A stretch of 64,000 nucleotides of DNA from Rahnella ecdela (GCF_019049625.1 NZ_JAFMOY010000130.1:248001-312000), one strand, 5' to 3'. Counted from the first letter of the stretch, positions 1-10,111 are shown. The notes: a model not told the origin generated them from the sequence alone. Numbers and translations are program-made.

Positions 1-1
1 G

Positions 2-673
2 TCCGAAGTCCGCCAGCATTTGCAGACGTTGTTTGCTGCGTCCTCCGGCGCGCTGGCGCTGATTTCCGGCCGTCCGGTTGAACAACTGGATCAGCTGGTC
101 ACGCCGTTAATTCTGCCCGCAGCGGGTGTCCACGGCGCAGAAATGCGCGATGGCGCGGGACAATTTCACCGCGTGACGTTACCGGCGCAGATGGCAAAAG
201 ACGTTGAAGAAACGCTCGCCGCCGGGATGCAAAAACTTCCCGGCACGTTGCTGGAAATCAAAGGAATGGCCTTCGCGCTGCATTACCGTCAGGCGATGCT
301 CCATCAGCAGCACGTTCTCGAACTGGCGGAATCGGTGGTGGCGAAACACCCTGAGCTGGTGCTCCAGCCCGGGAAATGCGTCATTGAAATCAAGCCACGC
401 GGCAAAGACAAAGGTGCGGCGATTTATGATTTTATGCAGCAACCACCGTTTGCCGGACGTCTGCCTGTGTTTGTCGGCGATGACCTGACAGATGAAAAAG
501 GGTTTGAAGTCGTCAACGCCATGAAGGGCATCTCCGTGAAAGTCGGCGAAGGTTCCAGTCTGGCGCAGTATCGGGTAAAGCATGTCAGTGACGTCCATCA
601 ATGGATAAAAAAGTTACAGCGTCACGAAGAAATTTCCCATCCTTCTCACATTTCTAAGGAGTCAAACTTATGA
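2..673 (+). CDS. otsB: Trehalose-6-phosphate phosphatase OtsB (5' end off window)
   Basis: Dephosphorylates trehalose-6-phosphate to trehalose, the second step of the cytoplasmic osmoprotectant pathway. The reading frame is open from base 2, so the gene begins left of the window and the N-terminal HAD motif DxDGT is not visible. What is visible fits the HAD-superfamily trehalose phosphatase family: the SGR segment near the start, an IEIKPRGKDKG stretch, and the acidic motif GDDLTDE near the C-terminus that binds the catalytic magnesium. The stop overlaps the start of otsA in an ATGA, and a TAAGGAG Shine-Dalgarno sequence for otsA lies inside the otsB end, so the two are translationally coupled as in other enterobacteria. 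Function is secure; only the true start is unknown. Confidence 0.95.
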   Translation, partial: SEVRQHLQTLFAASSGALALISGRPVEQLDQLVTPLILPAAGVHGAEMRDGAGQFHRVTLPAQMAKDVEETLAAGMQKLPGTLLEIKGMAFALHYRQAMLHQQHVLELAESVVAKHPELVLQPGKCVIEIKPRGKDKGAAIYDFMQQPPFAGRLPVFVGDDLTDEKGFEVVNAMKGISVKVGEGSSLAQYRVKHVSDVHQWIKKLQRHEEISHPSHISKESNL

Positions 674-2064
674 GCCGCCTGGTTGTTGTATCTAACCGAA
701 TTGCTATTCCTGACGGGTCGAAGTCCGCAGGCGGGCTGGCCGTGGGGATCCTTGACGCTCTGAAAAACACGTCCGGCCTGTGGTTTGGCTGGAACGGCGA
801 AATCAGCGAGATTTCCGGCGAAGACGACCAGGATGAGCTGAGTGTGGTCGAAGATGACGGCATCACTTATGCCTCGGTGCCGCTGGATCAGAACGATTAC
901 GACCTCTATTACTGCCAGTTTTCCAATGCCGTCCTCTGGCCAGCGTTGCATTACCGCACCGATCTGGTCGATTTCCAGCGTGAAGCTTGGGATGGCTACT
1001 GCCGCGTCAATGACCTGCTGGCGAAAAGATTGCAGCCGCTGATCAAAGACGACGACATTTTATGGATCCACGATTATCACCTGCTGCCATTCGCCTCCGC
1101 GTTACGCAAGCTGGGTGTGAAAAACCGCATCGGTTTCTTCCTGCATATTCCGTTCCCGACGCCGGAAATCTTCAACGCCGTACCGACGCACGATGAGCTT
1201 ATCAAAATGATGAGCGAATACGATCTGCTCGGTTTCCAGACTGAAAGCGACCGTCAGGCGTTTCTGGATAATCTGAGTCAGCTGACGTCGCTGGAACAGA
1301 CGGATTCCGGCACGCATCAGGCGTTTGGCAATACGTTTACGACCGGCGTGTATCCGATCAGCATTGCGCCAGAAAGTATCAAAGAGATGGCGGAAGGGCC
1401 GCTGCCACCGAAAATGGCGGCCATTGAACGCGAACTTCGCGAAGCGCAAAATATTATTTCCTGCGAACGTCTTGATTACACCAAAGGACTGCCGGAGCGT
1501 TTTCTGGCCTTTGAAGCGTTGCTGGAAAAATTCCCGCAGCATCGCGGCAAAGTGCGTTATACCCAGATTGCGCCGACCTCGCGCGGCGATGTGCAGGCGT
1601 ATCAGGAACTGCGTCATCAGCTGGAAACCGAAGTCGGGCGCATCAACGGTAAATACGGCAGCATGAATCAGACGCCGCTGTTTTATCTCAATCAGCATTT
1701 CCAGCGCAGTCTGCTGATGAAATTGTTCCGCCTGACCGATGTCGGGCTGGTGACGCCGCTGCGTGACGGCATGAATCTGGTGGCGAAAGAATATGTCGCG
1801 GCACAGGATCCGGCAGACCCCGGTGTGCTGGTACTTTCGCAATTCGCAGGGGCGGCGAATGAACTGACGTCAGCATTGATTGTCAATCCTTATGACCGTG
1901 ATGACGTGGCGGCGGCGCTGGATAAAGCCCTGACCATGCCCCTGGCCGAACGTCAGGCGCGTTACAACGACATGATGGCCGTGCTGACTAAAAATGATAT
2001 CGCGAACTGGCGTGAAACCTATTTGCGCGATCTGCACAATCTGACGCTGCACGGCGGGCAATAA
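670..2064 (+). CDS. otsA: Trehalose-6-phosphate synthase OtsA (GT20)
   Basis: Transfers glucose from UDP-glucose to glucose-6-phosphate to make trehalose-6-phosphate, in the cytoplasm. The 464 residues match the usual length of enterobacterial OtsA (about 470). Visible GT20 hallmarks are the N-terminal SNR and SAGGLAVG segments for sugar-phosphate binding, WIHDYHLLP in the first Rossmann domain, the [11 protein letters not shown] motif, and the donor-binding segment [14 protein letters not shown] near residue 360. The ATG at 670 has a good TAAGGAG 7 bases upstream and overlaps the otsB stop. Trehalase treF follows 57 bases downstream, so synthesis and degradation are encoded together. No specific regulatory site was seen; the otsBA promoter would lie left of the window. 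Confidence 0.97.
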   Translation: MSRLVVVSNRIAIPDGSKSAGGLAVGILDALKNTSGLWFGWNGEISEISGEDDQDELSVVEDDGITYASVPLDQNDYDLYYCQFSNAVLWPALHYRTDLVDFQREAWDGYCRVNDLLAKRLQPLIKDDDILWIHDYHLLPFASALRKLGVKNRIGFFLHIPFPTPEIFNAVPTHDELIKMMSEYDLLGFQTESDRQAFLDNLSQLTSLEQTDSGTHQAFGNTFTTGVYPISIAPESIKEMAEGPLPPKMAAIERELREAQNIISCERLDYTKGLPERFLAFEALLEKFPQHRGKVRYTQIAPTSRGDVQAYQELRHQLETEVGRINGKYGSMNQTPLFYLNQHFQRSLLMKLFRLTDVGLVTPLRDGMNLVAKEYVAAQDPADPGVLVLSQFAGAANELTSALIVNPYDRDDVAAALDKALTMPLAERQARYNDMMAVLTKNDIANWRETYLRDLHNLTLHGGQ

Positions 2065-2121
2065 AACGCCGTCGTTCGCTGTCTCAATGTTTAAAGCCCT
2101 CAAACCAAAAGGCTGTAGCTT

Positions 2122-3777
2122 ATGCTAAATGAGAAACACCAGACGAAGGAGATCGCAGCACGGGAAGGCGAAGAGTTTCGTCTGAGCGAACTCGAGCCTA
2201 TTGAGCTGATCCTTGACCGGATGATGGACGCCGAACCGGAACCGGAGATGATCGAAGGGCTGCCGCCTTCCGATGCTTTAACGCCGGCTGACCGTTATAT
2301 GGAACTGTTCACCAGCGTTCAGTCTTCGCAATTGTTTGCCGACAGCAAAACCTTTCCCGATTGCCCGCCCAAAATGGATCCGCTGGATATCCTGCTGCGT
2401 TACCGGCGGATCAAAAACCATCCGGGCTTTAACCTGAAACGCTTTGTCGAGGCGCATTTCTGGCTGCCGGAACCGCATGGTGATGAATACGTGTCTGATC
2501 CCGGTGATTCGCTTAAACAGCACATCGACAAACTCTGGCCGGTGCTGACGCGCCAGCCGGAAGACCACGTGTCGTGGTCGTCACTTTTGCCCCTTCCACA
2601 GGCTTACGTGGTACCCGGCGGGCGTTTTGGCGAAACCTACTATTGGGATTCGTACTTCACCATGCTGGGCCTGGCGGAAAGTGGTCGTAACGATTTGCTG
2701 CGCACCATGGCCGATAATTTTGCGTGGATGATCGAGATTTACGGGCATATCCCCAACGGTAACCGCACTTATTATCTCAGCCGCTCGCAGCCGCCGGTCT
2801 TTGCGCTGATGGTCGAACTGTTTGAAGAGGACGGCGTGCGCGGCGCGCGTCGTTATCTTGATCATCTGAAAATGGAATATGAATTCTGGATGGACGGTGC
2901 CGATTCACTGGCGCCCAATCAGGCTTACCGCCATGCGGTGTGTCTGCCTGACGGCACGTTGCTCAACCGTTACTGGGATGACAGGGACACGCCGCGTGAT
3001 GAGTCCTGGCGCGAAGATGTGGAAACCGCGAAGCACTCGAGTCGTCCCGCCAATGAAGTATATCGCGACCTGCGCGCCGGTGCCGAATCCGGTTGGGATT
3101 ACTCCTCGCGCTGGCTGCGTGATGGCCACCGGCTGGCCAGTATCCGCACCACGCAGTTTATTCCCATCGACCTGAACGCGTTTTTATTCAAACTGGAAAG
3201 CGCCATTGCTAATATTTCCGGGCTGAATAACGACCGGGCAACCGAAGCGGAATTCCGGCAAAAAGCGGAAAACCGACGCGAAGCCATCAACCGCTACTTG
3301 TGGGATGAAACCGAAGGGTGCTTCCGTGATTACGACTGGCACCGTCAGCAGCTGGCGCTGTTTTCAGCCGCCAGCGTGGTGCCGCTGTACGTCGGACTGG
3401 CCACACACCATCAGGCCGTGCGTATTGCACAAGCAGTACAGTCACGCCTGCTGACACCGGGTGGGCTGATGACCACTGAATACGAAACCGGCGAACAGTG
3501 GGATAAACCTAACGGCTGGGCGCCGCTGCAATGGATGGCAATTCAGGGGTTCAAGCTGTATGGCAACGACGCACTGGGAGACCAGATTGCCCGCAGCTGG
3601 CTGAAAACTGTGAATCAGTTTTATCAGCAAAATCATAAACTCATCGAGAAATACCACATTTCCGGTGGTGCGCCGCGTGAAGGTGGCGGCGGGGAATACC
3701 CGTTACAGGACGGCTTCGGCTGGACCAACGGCGTTGTGCGACGCCTGATAGGTTTATACGGCGAAAACTACGACTGA
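2122..3777 (+). CDS. treF: Cytoplasmic trehalase TreF (GH37)
   Basis: Hydrolyses trehalose to two glucoses. The 551-residue product has both trehalase signatures: [15 protein letters not shown] near residue 167 and [13 protein letters not shown] near residue 456, plus the C-terminal glycine-rich [17 protein letters not shown]. There is no signal peptide; the N-terminus is long, charged and acidic, as in the cytosolic TreF (549 residues in E. coli) and unlike periplasmic TreA. It lies 57 bases after otsA on the same strand, so it may be co-transcribed with otsBA, an arrangement that would let the cell turn trehalose over when osmotic stress ends. In E. coli treF is a separate unit. The last 10 bases overlap the convergent LysR gene. 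Confidence 0.96.
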   Translation: MLNEKHQTKEIAAREGEEFRLSELEPIELILDRMMDAEPEPEMIEGLPPSDALTPADRYMELFTSVQSSQLFADSKTFPDCPPKMDPLDILLRYRRIKNHPGFNLKRFVEAHFWLPEPHGDEYVSDPGDSLKQHIDKLWPVLTRQPEDHVSWSSLLPLPQAYVVPGGRFGETYYWDSYFTMLGLAESGRNDLLRTMADNFAWMIEIYGHIPNGNRTYYLSRSQPPVFALMVELFEEDGVRGARRYLDHLKMEYEFWMDGADSLAPNQAYRHAVCLPDGTLLNRYWDDRDTPRDESWREDVETAKHSSRPANEVYRDLRAGAESGWDYSSRWLRDGHRLASIRTTQFIPIDLNAFLFKLESAIANISGLNNDRATEAEFRQKAENRREAINRYLWDETEGCFRDYDWHRQQLALFSAASVVPLYVGLATHHQAVRIAQAVQSRLLTPGGLMTTEYETGEQWDKPNGWAPLQWMAIQGFKLYGNDALGDQIARSWLKTVNQFYQQNHKLIEKYHISGGAPREGGGGEYPLQDGFGWTNGVVRRLIGLYGENYD

Positions 3778-4670
3778 TACGCTTTTTCATCACCACTCTG
3801 ACCCTGCTCCACCAGCCAGTCTTCAAAGGCCTGGTGGAGCAGGGTTTTCTGTACACCGACCGGTGTCAGAGCGAAATACTGACAAGGCGCGACGGTGATT
3901 TCCGGGAATAGCGGCACCAGATTTCCGCGACTGATTTCCGCCGATAACGTACTGACCGGCCCCAGCCCGACACCCATCCCTTCCAGCATCGCATGCAACG
4001 AAACGTGAAAATGGTCATACCGGCGAAAACCGCTGACCGGTGCTTTACCAAGCCCTGCGGCTGCCAGCCACAAATTCCAGTGACCGGGACGCGTCAGCGT
4101 TTCAATACGCAGACAATTCAGCACATCTTCTGGTTTTTTAATCGTCAAACGGCTGAGCAGTGCGGGTGAGGCCATCAGGCAATGAGTATCACCAAGAAAG
4201 GGGATTGCCGAATACTGCGTGGCGCTGAGTTCACGGCGGATCAGCAGATCGTAATGCCCGACAATGTGCAGCTGTTCGGTATTGGCGGTCGAAATCTGTA
4301 AGTTGGCTGCCGGAAAACGGGCGTAAAAATCATCGAGCCGCGGCAGCAGCCATTTCAGGCTCATGGTAGTTGGCACGCTGACGTTGAAGACATTATTGCG
4401 CCCGCCGTTGCCGTAGCGCAGGGCGATATCAGACAGCGTATCAAACGCGCTGCCCAGTTCCCGCGCCAGCGTCAGGGCATAGGGCGTCGGCACCCGCCGT
4501 TGTCCTTCCTTTGTGAATAAATTCACGCCAAACCATTTCTCCACCACCTGAATGTGGCGGCTGACCGCGCCGTGCGTGATGCAAAGCTCCTGCGCTGCGG
4601 CGGTATAACTGCCCGCGTGGCAGGCCACAAAAAAGGCGCGCAGCGCCGTCAGCGGGGGAAGTGCGTGCAT
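3768..4670 (-). CDS. LysR-family regulator, GcvA-like
   Basis: LysR-type transcription factor of 300 residues. The N-terminal winged helix-turn-helix covers about residues 5-65 ([25 protein letters not shown] and [18 protein letters not shown]), followed by a two-lobed effector domain. The opening PPLTALRAF and the [16 protein letters not shown] segment are typical of the GcvA-like branch. It is divergent from the TauE/SafE-type membrane protein at 4774, with about 100 bases between the starts. By the usual LysR logic it is likely to control that exporter and itself. The ligand cannot be inferred. Its 3' end overlaps the 3' end of treF by 10 bases in convergent orientation. Confidence 0.88.
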   Translation of the reverse strand: MHALPPLTALRAFFVACHAGSYTAAAQELCITHGAVSRHIQVVEKWFGVNLFTKEGQRRVPTPYALTLARELGSAFDTLSDIALRYGNGGRNNVFNVSVPTTMSLKWLLPRLDDFYARFPAANLQISTANTEQLHIVGHYDLLIRRELSATQYSAIPFLGDTHCLMASPALLSRLTIKKPEDVLNCLRIETLTRPGHWNLWLAAAGLGKAPVSGFRRYDHFHVSLHAMLEGMGVGLGPVSTLSAEISRGNLVPLFPEITVAPCQYFALTPVGVQKTLLHQAFEDWLVEQGQSGDEKAYQS

Positions 4671-4773
4671 GAATTCTCCTTTTACTCACCATTATGTGAC
4701 TTTTTATCACGGGTCATGCCCGCAGCCCAGCGCTAACATCGCCGCTATCACTTATCAGCAAAGGAGAGGCAAC

Positions 4774-5496
4774 GTGTTATATGCGGTTATTGCCATTACG
4801 GGCATTCTTGCGGGCATTATCAGCGGCATGGTGGGCACCGGCAGTTCGATTATTTTACTGCCCGCACTGGCCTGGACGTTCGGGCCAAAAACCGCCATCC
4901 CGGTGATGGCCGTTGCCGCGATTGTCGGCAATATTTCCCGCGTGCTGCTGTGGCGTAAAGACATCAATCTGAAAGCGTTCTTTCTGTATTCCGTGCCCGG
5001 TATTCCGGCAGCCGTGCTGGGCGCGAATACCCTGTGGGTGATGCCCGCGCGGCTCTCGGATATCTGCATCGGCCTGTTCTTTTTTTTGCTGATCCCTCTG
5101 CGCCACTTTGCAAAAACCAAAGCGCTGCCCCTCACCGGCCTGCAACTGGCGCTGGCGGGCGCACTGACCGGATTTCTGACCGGCTTGGTGTTCTCAACCG
5201 GCCCGCTGACCATTCCCATTTTCGCCGGTTACGGACTGGTGAAAGGCGCATTGCTCTCGACCGAAGCGGCGGCCTCCTTTGCGATTTACTTCGCCAAAGC
5301 CTCGACCTTTAGTGCCATTGGTGCAATGCCGTGGCATGTGCTGGTCAGCGGTTTACTGGTTGGCGGGACGTTGGTGGCCGGCATGCTAATCGGTAAAAAG
5401 TGGGTCGTCCGTATTTCAGATAACGCATTCAACCGGCTGATCGATGTGATGCTTCTGGTGGCGGGCGCGTCGCTGCTGCGGGATGCGTTTTTCTGA
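4774..5496 (+). CDS. TauE/SafE (TSUP) family membrane transporter
   Basis: Polytopic inner-membrane protein of 240 residues with about eight hydrophobic segments, alternating with short loops. The start IAITGILAGIISGMVGTGSS and a second glycine-rich copy, GALTGFLTGLVFSTGP, are the two repeated half-motifs of the TSUP (TauE/SafE, formerly DUF81) family, which move sulfite, sulfoacetate or other small organosulfur or organic anions. The reading frame is open from 4669, but the GTG at 4774 is preferred because AAGGAGAG lies 7 bases upstream and the protein then begins directly with a membrane segment. It is divergent from a GcvA-like LysR gene that probably controls it. The substrate is unknown. 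Confidence 0.82.
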   Translation: MLYAVIAITGILAGIISGMVGTGSSIILLPALAWTFGPKTAIPVMAVAAIVGNISRVLLWRKDINLKAFFLYSVPGIPAAVLGANTLWVMPARLSDICIGLFFFLLIPLRHFAKTKALPLTGLQLALAGALTGFLTGLVFSTGPLTIPIFAGYGLVKGALLSTEAAASFAIYFAKASTFSAIGAMPWHVLVSGLLVGGTLVAGMLIGKKWVVRISDNAFNRLIDVMLLVAGASLLRDAFF

Positions 5497-5615
5497 GAGG
5501 TTTTTGGCGTCAGAGAAAACATCCGCACAGCAATTTTGTTCAAGATTTTCCAAAACAGAGTCGGTATACAGAAACCTCTTTTCCAGAAATACGTCATTCC
5601 GGTACAGTAATCCCC

Positions 5616-6440
5616 ATGCAAGAACAGGCAAATTATTATCATCTGGCCGAATTTAACGGGCTGGAGATGCTTAACGCGCGATACCGTGAACAATGTTTTT
5701 CGCGTCACGTCCATGAAACGTTTTGCATCTTACTGATCGAAAACGGCGCGCAACGGTTTTACCGCAGCGGCGGTGAACACTGCGCGCCACAGGGTCATAT
5801 CGTGTTGGTCAATCCCGATGAAGTGCATACCGGACAGGCCGGCACCGACACAGGCTGGGCGTACCGCGCCATTTATCCGCATCCTTCGCTGATGCAGGCG
5901 TTGTCCCGCGATGTGCTGAGTATCAACGGCGAAATCCCGTGGTTTGCGCAGCCGGTGGTGTATGACCCCGGTCTGGCGCGGCAGCTACAGTTCACCTTTG
6001 ACGTGCTGATGCAGCCGGGCGATAAGCTGTTCAAGGAAAGCATGCTGATGTCGACGATGACCTGGCTGGTGATGCGCCACTGTTCATCGCCTGTCACGCC
6101 GCGCCCGCTGAGCGGTGCCGAAGCACAGGTTCTGCGTATCAGAGACTTACTTAACGATTGTCCTGAAGCCGATTTTGGCCTGACAGAACTGGCTGAAGCC
6201 GCGGGGCTGAGCACCTGGCATTTTCTGCGTCAGTTTAAGAAAGTGGTCGGATTATCGCCGCATTCCTGGCTGATTCAGGCGCGGTTACGTAAGGCCAAAG
6301 CCTGTCTGCTCGGCGGCGTGCCTATCGGAGAAACAGCGTTGCTGGCCGGATTTGCCGATCAAAGCCATCTCAACCGCCATTTCAAACGGGCGATTGGCGT
6401 CACGCCCGGTCAGTTCGTGAAAGCGCATAAAATTTTCTGA
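5616..6440 (+). CDS. AraC-family regulator next to azlCD
   Basis: Transcription factor of 274 residues. An N-terminal cupin-like sensing domain (residues about 15-100, with RHVHETFCI and the PDEVHTGQA segment) is followed by two helix-turn-helix units of the AraC type (residues about 175-270: GLTELAEAAGLSTWHFLRQFKK, then IGETALLAGFADQSHLNRHFKR and GVTPGQF). It lies 79 bases upstream of azlC on the same strand. AraC proteins of this form commonly sit next to AzlCD-type amino-acid exporters and activate them, so control of azlCD by an amino acid or analogue is the natural inference. No operator could be identified. Confidence 0.87.
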   Translation: MQEQANYYHLAEFNGLEMLNARYREQCFSRHVHETFCILLIENGAQRFYRSGGEHCAPQGHIVLVNPDEVHTGQAGTDTGWAYRAIYPHPSLMQALSRDVLSINGEIPWFAQPVVYDPGLARQLQFTFDVLMQPGDKLFKESMLMSTMTWLVMRHCSSPVTPRPLSGAEAQVLRIRDLLNDCPEADFGLTELAEAAGLSTWHFLRQFKKVVGLSPHSWLIQARLRKAKACLLGGVPIGETALLAGFADQSHLNRHFKRAIGVTPGQFVKAHKIF

Positions 6441-6519
6441 CCGGCAGCAATCTCATTCAAGACCTGAATTTCCCGCCCGCCTACAGTAGCCGTTCAATCC
6501 ATTACGGCTTACTTTAAAC

Positions 6520-7227
6520 ATGACTCTTTCCAAAAATCTGACCGGCCGCAGCGGTTTTTTTTACGGCATGGTCGCCATGCTGCCGCTGTGTTTGTCGGTT
6601 ATCCCGTGGGGAATTCTGGCCGGTTCGATGGCGGTGCAGTCCGGCCTGACGTTTTCGCAAAGCCTCGGGATGTCGGCAATTATATACGCCGGAGCCGCGC
6701 AGCTGGTGACGCTGGCGATGCTGATGTCCGGTGCCAGTCTGCCGGTGATCGTGGTGTCGGTTTTCTTTCTCACCGCGCAACACTTTTTGTACGGCCTGAC
6801 GCTGAGAAAACCTGTTTCCGCCTTCGCGGCGCGCCTGCGCATTCCGGTGGGATTTCTGCTGACAGACGAACTGTTCGCACTCAGCGCATCGCATAAAGAG
6901 CGCCATCCTCTGACGCCCGGATTTATGATTGGCGCGGGGCTGACTTTTTATCTGTGCTGGGTGTTGTGCAGTCTGGCAGGCATTGTGATGGCGTCGTCAG
7001 TGCCTGATCTGGCGCGTTTTCACCTCGATTTTTCCATCATCGCGACATTTGCCTCGCTGGTAGTGCCGATGATTAACCGGCCTGCGGTCCTGGCGGGTGT
7101 ATGCAGTTCACTGGGCTTATCGATGCTGTTCACCGCGCTGCATTTCTCCGGCGCGATCATCATTGCCGGACTGTCAGGCATGGCGGTTTCACTGATTATT
7201 GCGCGGATGTGCGGGGAAAACGAATGA
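6520..7227 (+). CDS. azlC: AzlC-family branched-chain amino-acid exporter, large subunit
   Basis: Integral membrane protein of 235 residues of the AzlC/YgaZ (LIV-E) family, the large subunit of two-component exporters of branched-chain amino acids and related compounds. The segments IPWGILAGSMAVQSGLTFSQ, IYAGAAQLVTLAMLMSG and FFLTAQHFLYGL are family hallmarks (compare the GAAQ and QHxLY motifs). About six to seven membrane spans are apparent. The stop overlaps the ATG of azlD in an ATGA, so the two subunits are translationally coupled. The substrate is inferred from the family only; the upstream AraC-type gene is the likely regulator. Confidence 0.9.
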   Translation: MTLSKNLTGRSGFFYGMVAMLPLCLSVIPWGILAGSMAVQSGLTFSQSLGMSAIIYAGAAQLVTLAMLMSGASLPVIVVSVFFLTAQHFLYGLTLRKPVSAFAARLRIPVGFLLTDELFALSASHKERHPLTPGFMIGAGLTFYLCWVLCSLAGIVMASSVPDLARFHLDFSIIATFASLVVPMINRPAVLAGVCSSLGLSMLFTALHFSGAIIIAGLSGMAVSLIIARMCGENE

Positions 7228-7538
7228 GCTGGACACTGCTTTTGACGTTGGCGGGCGTGGTGTTTTTCAACCGTTATGTATTTCTTGAGCCACGTCTGCC
7301 GGTGCGCTTACCGGCATTCGTCAATCAGGCGCTGAAATACGCCGCCCCGTGTTTACTGACCGCAATTTGCGGCCCGATTATCGTGGCTGAAAACGGCGCA
7401 CTGCGCGCCTTTCCCGATAATCCGTATTTTTGGGGAACCGTCTTCAGCGTGATGTTCGCGCTGTTTATCCGAAATACGGTGGTAGTGGTAATTCTGAGCA
7501 TGGTGATGTTTTATCTGGTGGGTTCAGTGCTCGCCTGA
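7224..7538 (+). CDS. azlD: AzlD-family exporter, small subunit
   Basis: Small membrane protein of 104 residues with about four hydrophobic segments, partner of AzlC. The segment LPVRLPAFVNQALKYAAPCLLTAI is the typical AzlD core (conserved proline-rich loop followed by ALxYxPxAxLxA). The ATG at 7224 overlaps the azlC stop by four bases. The open frame extends further upstream to 7101, but that part lies within azlC and lacks a ribosome binding site, so the coupled start is preferred. It acts with AzlC in the inner membrane to export branched-chain amino acids or analogues. Confidence 0.88.
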   Translation: MSWTLLLTLAGVVFFNRYVFLEPRLPVRLPAFVNQALKYAAPCLLTAICGPIIVAENGALRAFPDNPYFWGTVFSVMFALFIRNTVVVVILSMVMFYLVGSVLA

Positions 7539-7562
7539 AACATCCCTTAAGGTCTGGGGTAT

Positions 7563-8546
7563 TTAGCGCGTTTTAATTCCCGGTAATTCTTCGGAAAAAC
7601 GCGCCGTAATCGCATCACGTTCGTAGCCCTGCCGCTCAGTCAGAGTGTGGTAGAGCTCCGGACGCCTGCCTGCCATCCAACGTCTTCCGGTACTCATCGG
7701 AATGAGCGAAAGATCCAGTTCAGCACTCACCATCGCGTCTGCCGCCGCCCAGGTTTCTTTAACGATGCGGCCATAGGGGTCGATGATCATCGCGTTACCG
7801 GTGCGGACTTCATCGTCATCTGCGCCCACGCCATTGCTGAACAAGATAAACATACCATTATCGTGCGCCCGTGAAGGCAGCCAGCGCAACAGCCATTCAC
7901 GACCACTGGCGCCTTTAAAGGCTGCGGTGATTTCCTCCTGGCGCGTGGCGCGTTGTTCCCATAATTCCAGCGGAATGGGTTTCATGCCATAAGGGCTGCG
8001 GGAATTTGTGCCGCCGGTCTGATGCGGTGCCAGTAAAATGTCTGCACCCAGCAGCGCCGTCGCCCGCGCGTTTTCCACCAGATTGTTATCCCAGCAAATC
8101 AGGATCCCCACTTTCACGCCCCACGGCGTATCAAACACGGTATACGCATCACCGCAACTGATAGAAGGATGTTCAAACGCGTGCATTTTGCGGTGTGTAT
8201 AAACAGATCCGTCAGGCATACAGGCAGCGTAGGCGTTGTAAAGACGCCCGTCATCGCCGCGTTCGATAAAACCGGCACCAATCAGCATCTGATGTTTCAC
8301 AGCCAGTTTGCGGATAAGGCGCACGGAGGAACCAGTTTCCACAGATTCGGCCAGCGCCGCCACACCGTCGTTATCCAGTTTCGGCACATGCCAGTAGCCG
8401 GTGATACACATTTCCGGAAACGCCAGGATCTGCACGCCGTTAATTGCCGCCTGCTGAATAAAACCTTCCATCATCATCAGGTTATATTTTTTGTTTCCGG
8501 CCTGATGCTGAAACTGCACTACCGCCGTTTTAATCGTTGCCGTCAT
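7563..8546 (-). CDS. Carbon-nitrogen hydrolase (nitrilase superfamily)
   Basis: Cytoplasmic hydrolase of 327 residues of the nitrilase superfamily, which cleaves nitriles, amides or carbamoyl groups through a Glu-Lys-Cys triad. All three are visible: Glu in FPEMCITGY (about residue 48), Lys in HRKMHAFEHPS and Cys in ILICWDNN. The start at 8546 is chosen because it is preceded by GGAGAA and opens with MTATIKTAVVQFQHQAG, the usual first strand; the upstream extension of 94 codons has no family similarity. It is divergent from a LysR gene at 8670, which probably regulates it. The sequence does not decide between nitrilase and aliphatic amidase or carbamoylase activity. Confidence 0.88.
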   Translation of the reverse strand: MTATIKTAVVQFQHQAGNKKYNLMMMEGFIQQAAINGVQILAFPEMCITGYWHVPKLDNDGVAALAESVETGSSVRLIRKLAVKHQMLIGAGFIERGDDGRLYNAYAACMPDGSVYTHRKMHAFEHPSISCGDAYTVFDTPWGVKVGILICWDNNLVENARATALLGADILLAPHQTGGTNSRSPYGMKPIPLELWEQRATRQEEITAAFKGASGREWLLRWLPSRAHDNGMFILFSNGVGADDDEVRTGNAMIIDPYGRIVKETWAAADAMVSAELDLSLIPMSTGRRWMAGRRPELYHTLTERQGYERDAITARFSEELPGIKTR

Positions 8547-8669
8547 GGTTATTCTCCGTAGCGTTAAGGGGGGAAACTGATCTGGTATCAGAGCTGGTAT
8601 TAGAGCAATGCGGCTGATAACTTTATAATGAATAGTTTTCTTATTGTGATAACCAAACGGAATGTAAAA

Positions 8670-9536
8670 ATGAATACGCGTTTGCTCAAAGCGTTTGTCA
8701 CGCTGGCACAGGAAGGGAATTACGCCGCGGCGGCAAATCAGCTTTCCATCTCGCAGCCGGCGTTGACCAAGCAGATCAGTTTGCTGGAATTCACCCTTAA
8801 CGTGACGCTGTTTGACCGCGGTCGCCACGGCACGGCGCTCACGCCGGGAGGACGACGCCTTTTACCGGAAGCGGAGAAAGTGCTGCGGCAAATGACAGCT
8901 TTTATGCAGCACGCCGGTCAGGTGGAAAAGGGCGGAGAAGGGTTGCTTGCGGCGGGGTTCGGTTTGTCGGCGTTTACCTTTGCGCCGCAGTGCATCGCCA
9001 GATTCAGGGCAGTGTACCCCGGCGTGGATATCACGCTGGAGGATCTGCCTTCCGCTGTGCAATACGACATGCTGCAAAGCGGGGAATTACAGATTGGATT
9101 TGTCCGCGTGCCACCCGCTGCGCCGCTGAGTTATCACGCCTTGTTCGAAGATGAACTGGTGTTTGTGGTACCGGCTGACAACGGCACGACGGTGGCTGGC
9201 TGGTTGAAACAGAAACCGCTGCTGCGTTTATACCCCGATCGCGGACGCGGGCTGAATACGCAAACTGACCGCTTTCTGGATGAAAACCAGCTGTACACGT
9301 CCTCTGTGCAACAGTCCGAAGATATCCAGACGATTGTCGCGCTGGTTGTGGCCGGAGTCGGCGTGGCGCTGCTGCCCAAAAGCGTCATGCACATTGCGTC
9401 GCCCGGCCTGAAAACGCTGCAGCTGAGCGGCAAAGCCACCCGCTGGCTGGTCGGGATCGCCTGGGATCCGCGCAGTGCAGATTTAATCCGCGATAACTTT
9501 GTACGGATAGTGACGGAGATGGCAGACGTTGGCTGA
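8670..9536 (+). CDS. LysR-family regulator divergent from the carbon-nitrogen hydrolase
   Basis: LysR-type regulator of 288 residues with the N-terminal helix-turn-helix (MNTRLLKAFVTLAQEGNYAAAANQLSISQPALTKQISLLE) and a typical effector-binding C-terminal part. The start at 8670 gives the canonical LysR beginning; an in-frame ATG at 8628 would add 14 residues outside the family alignment. The start lies 123 bases from the divergent hydrolase start, the usual LysR/target spacing, so control of the hydrolase is likely. The effector is unknown. Confidence 0.88.
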   Translation: MNTRLLKAFVTLAQEGNYAAAANQLSISQPALTKQISLLEFTLNVTLFDRGRHGTALTPGGRRLLPEAEKVLRQMTAFMQHAGQVEKGGEGLLAAGFGLSAFTFAPQCIARFRAVYPGVDITLEDLPSAVQYDMLQSGELQIGFVRVPPAAPLSYHALFEDELVFVVPADNGTTVAGWLKQKPLLRLYPDRGRGLNTQTDRFLDENQLYTSSVQQSEDIQTIVALVVAGVGVALLPKSVMHIASPGLKTLQLSGKATRWLVGIAWDPRSADLIRDNFVRIVTEMADVG

Positions 9537-9564
9537 AAACAATCAAATCTTTCACCAGCCGTGA

Positions 9565-10026
9565 TCAGTCTTTCTTCTGGTAAATCCCCGGACGGGTGAT
9601 CACCCAGGTGTAATTGGGTTCGTTGACCGGCGTATAGCCAAACTTTTCGTACAGCCACGGTGCCGTTGAAGTAAAGAGCGCCATCCTGCGCAGTCTGGCG
9701 GTGACCGGATGCGACTGTACACATTCAATCAGCCAGGCTCCCAGATTTTTCCCCTGATATTCTTCCAGCACGTACACATCGCACAGGTACGCAAAGGTGG
9801 CATAATCGGTGATGAACCGGGCATAACCGATCTGTTTTTCACCGTCGAACAAACTGAAATTCAGGCTGTTTTCGGCGCCATCGCGCACCGTTTGTTCGTC
9901 AATGCCCGGTGCCCAGCTTGAGCGGGTCAGATAGGCGTGGACGGCAGGAATATCCACCTGATTGATATCGGTGGTGATCAGATAGGGGGCTTTAGTCCAG
10001 CGGCATACGTCTTTCAGATTGGTCAC
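9565..10026 (-). CDS. GNAT-family N-acetyltransferase
   Basis: Small cytoplasmic acyltransferase of 153 residues. The GNAT core is clear: IGYARFITDYATFAYLCDVYVLEEYQGKNLGAWLIECV carries strand 4 and motif A, with QGKNLG as the acetyl-CoA pyrophosphate loop. The C-terminal part (ALFTSTAPWLYEKFGYTPV) is the typical motif B region, with the tyrosine that often acts as general acid. The start is GTG at 10026 with GAGA upstream. The acceptor substrate is unknown. It stands alone, convergent with the preceding LysR gene. Confidence 0.85.
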   Translation of the reverse strand: MTNLKDVCRWTKAPYLITTDINQVDIPAVHAYLTRSSWAPGIDEQTVRDGAENSLNFSLFDGEKQIGYARFITDYATFAYLCDVYVLEEYQGKNLGAWLIECVQSHPVTARLRRMALFTSTAPWLYEKFGYTPVNEPNYTWVITRPGIYQKKD

Positions 10027-10111
10027 AGGTTTCTCTCAGTTTCATTGTTCAGATTAATAGTAAAACGGGCTGTTTTACCTTAGCCGCTAAACCTGTGAAA
10101 TTCACGTCATG

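Noticed and set aside
1102-1842. 246-codon open frame opposite otsA
   Set aside because: Antisense to conserved otsA codons; His- and Arg-rich product typical of a mirrored frame.
8547-8828. 94-codon extension of the carbon-nitrogen hydrolase
   Set aside because: Lies over the divergent LysR start, and the internal ATG has a good ribosome site and begins the family fold.
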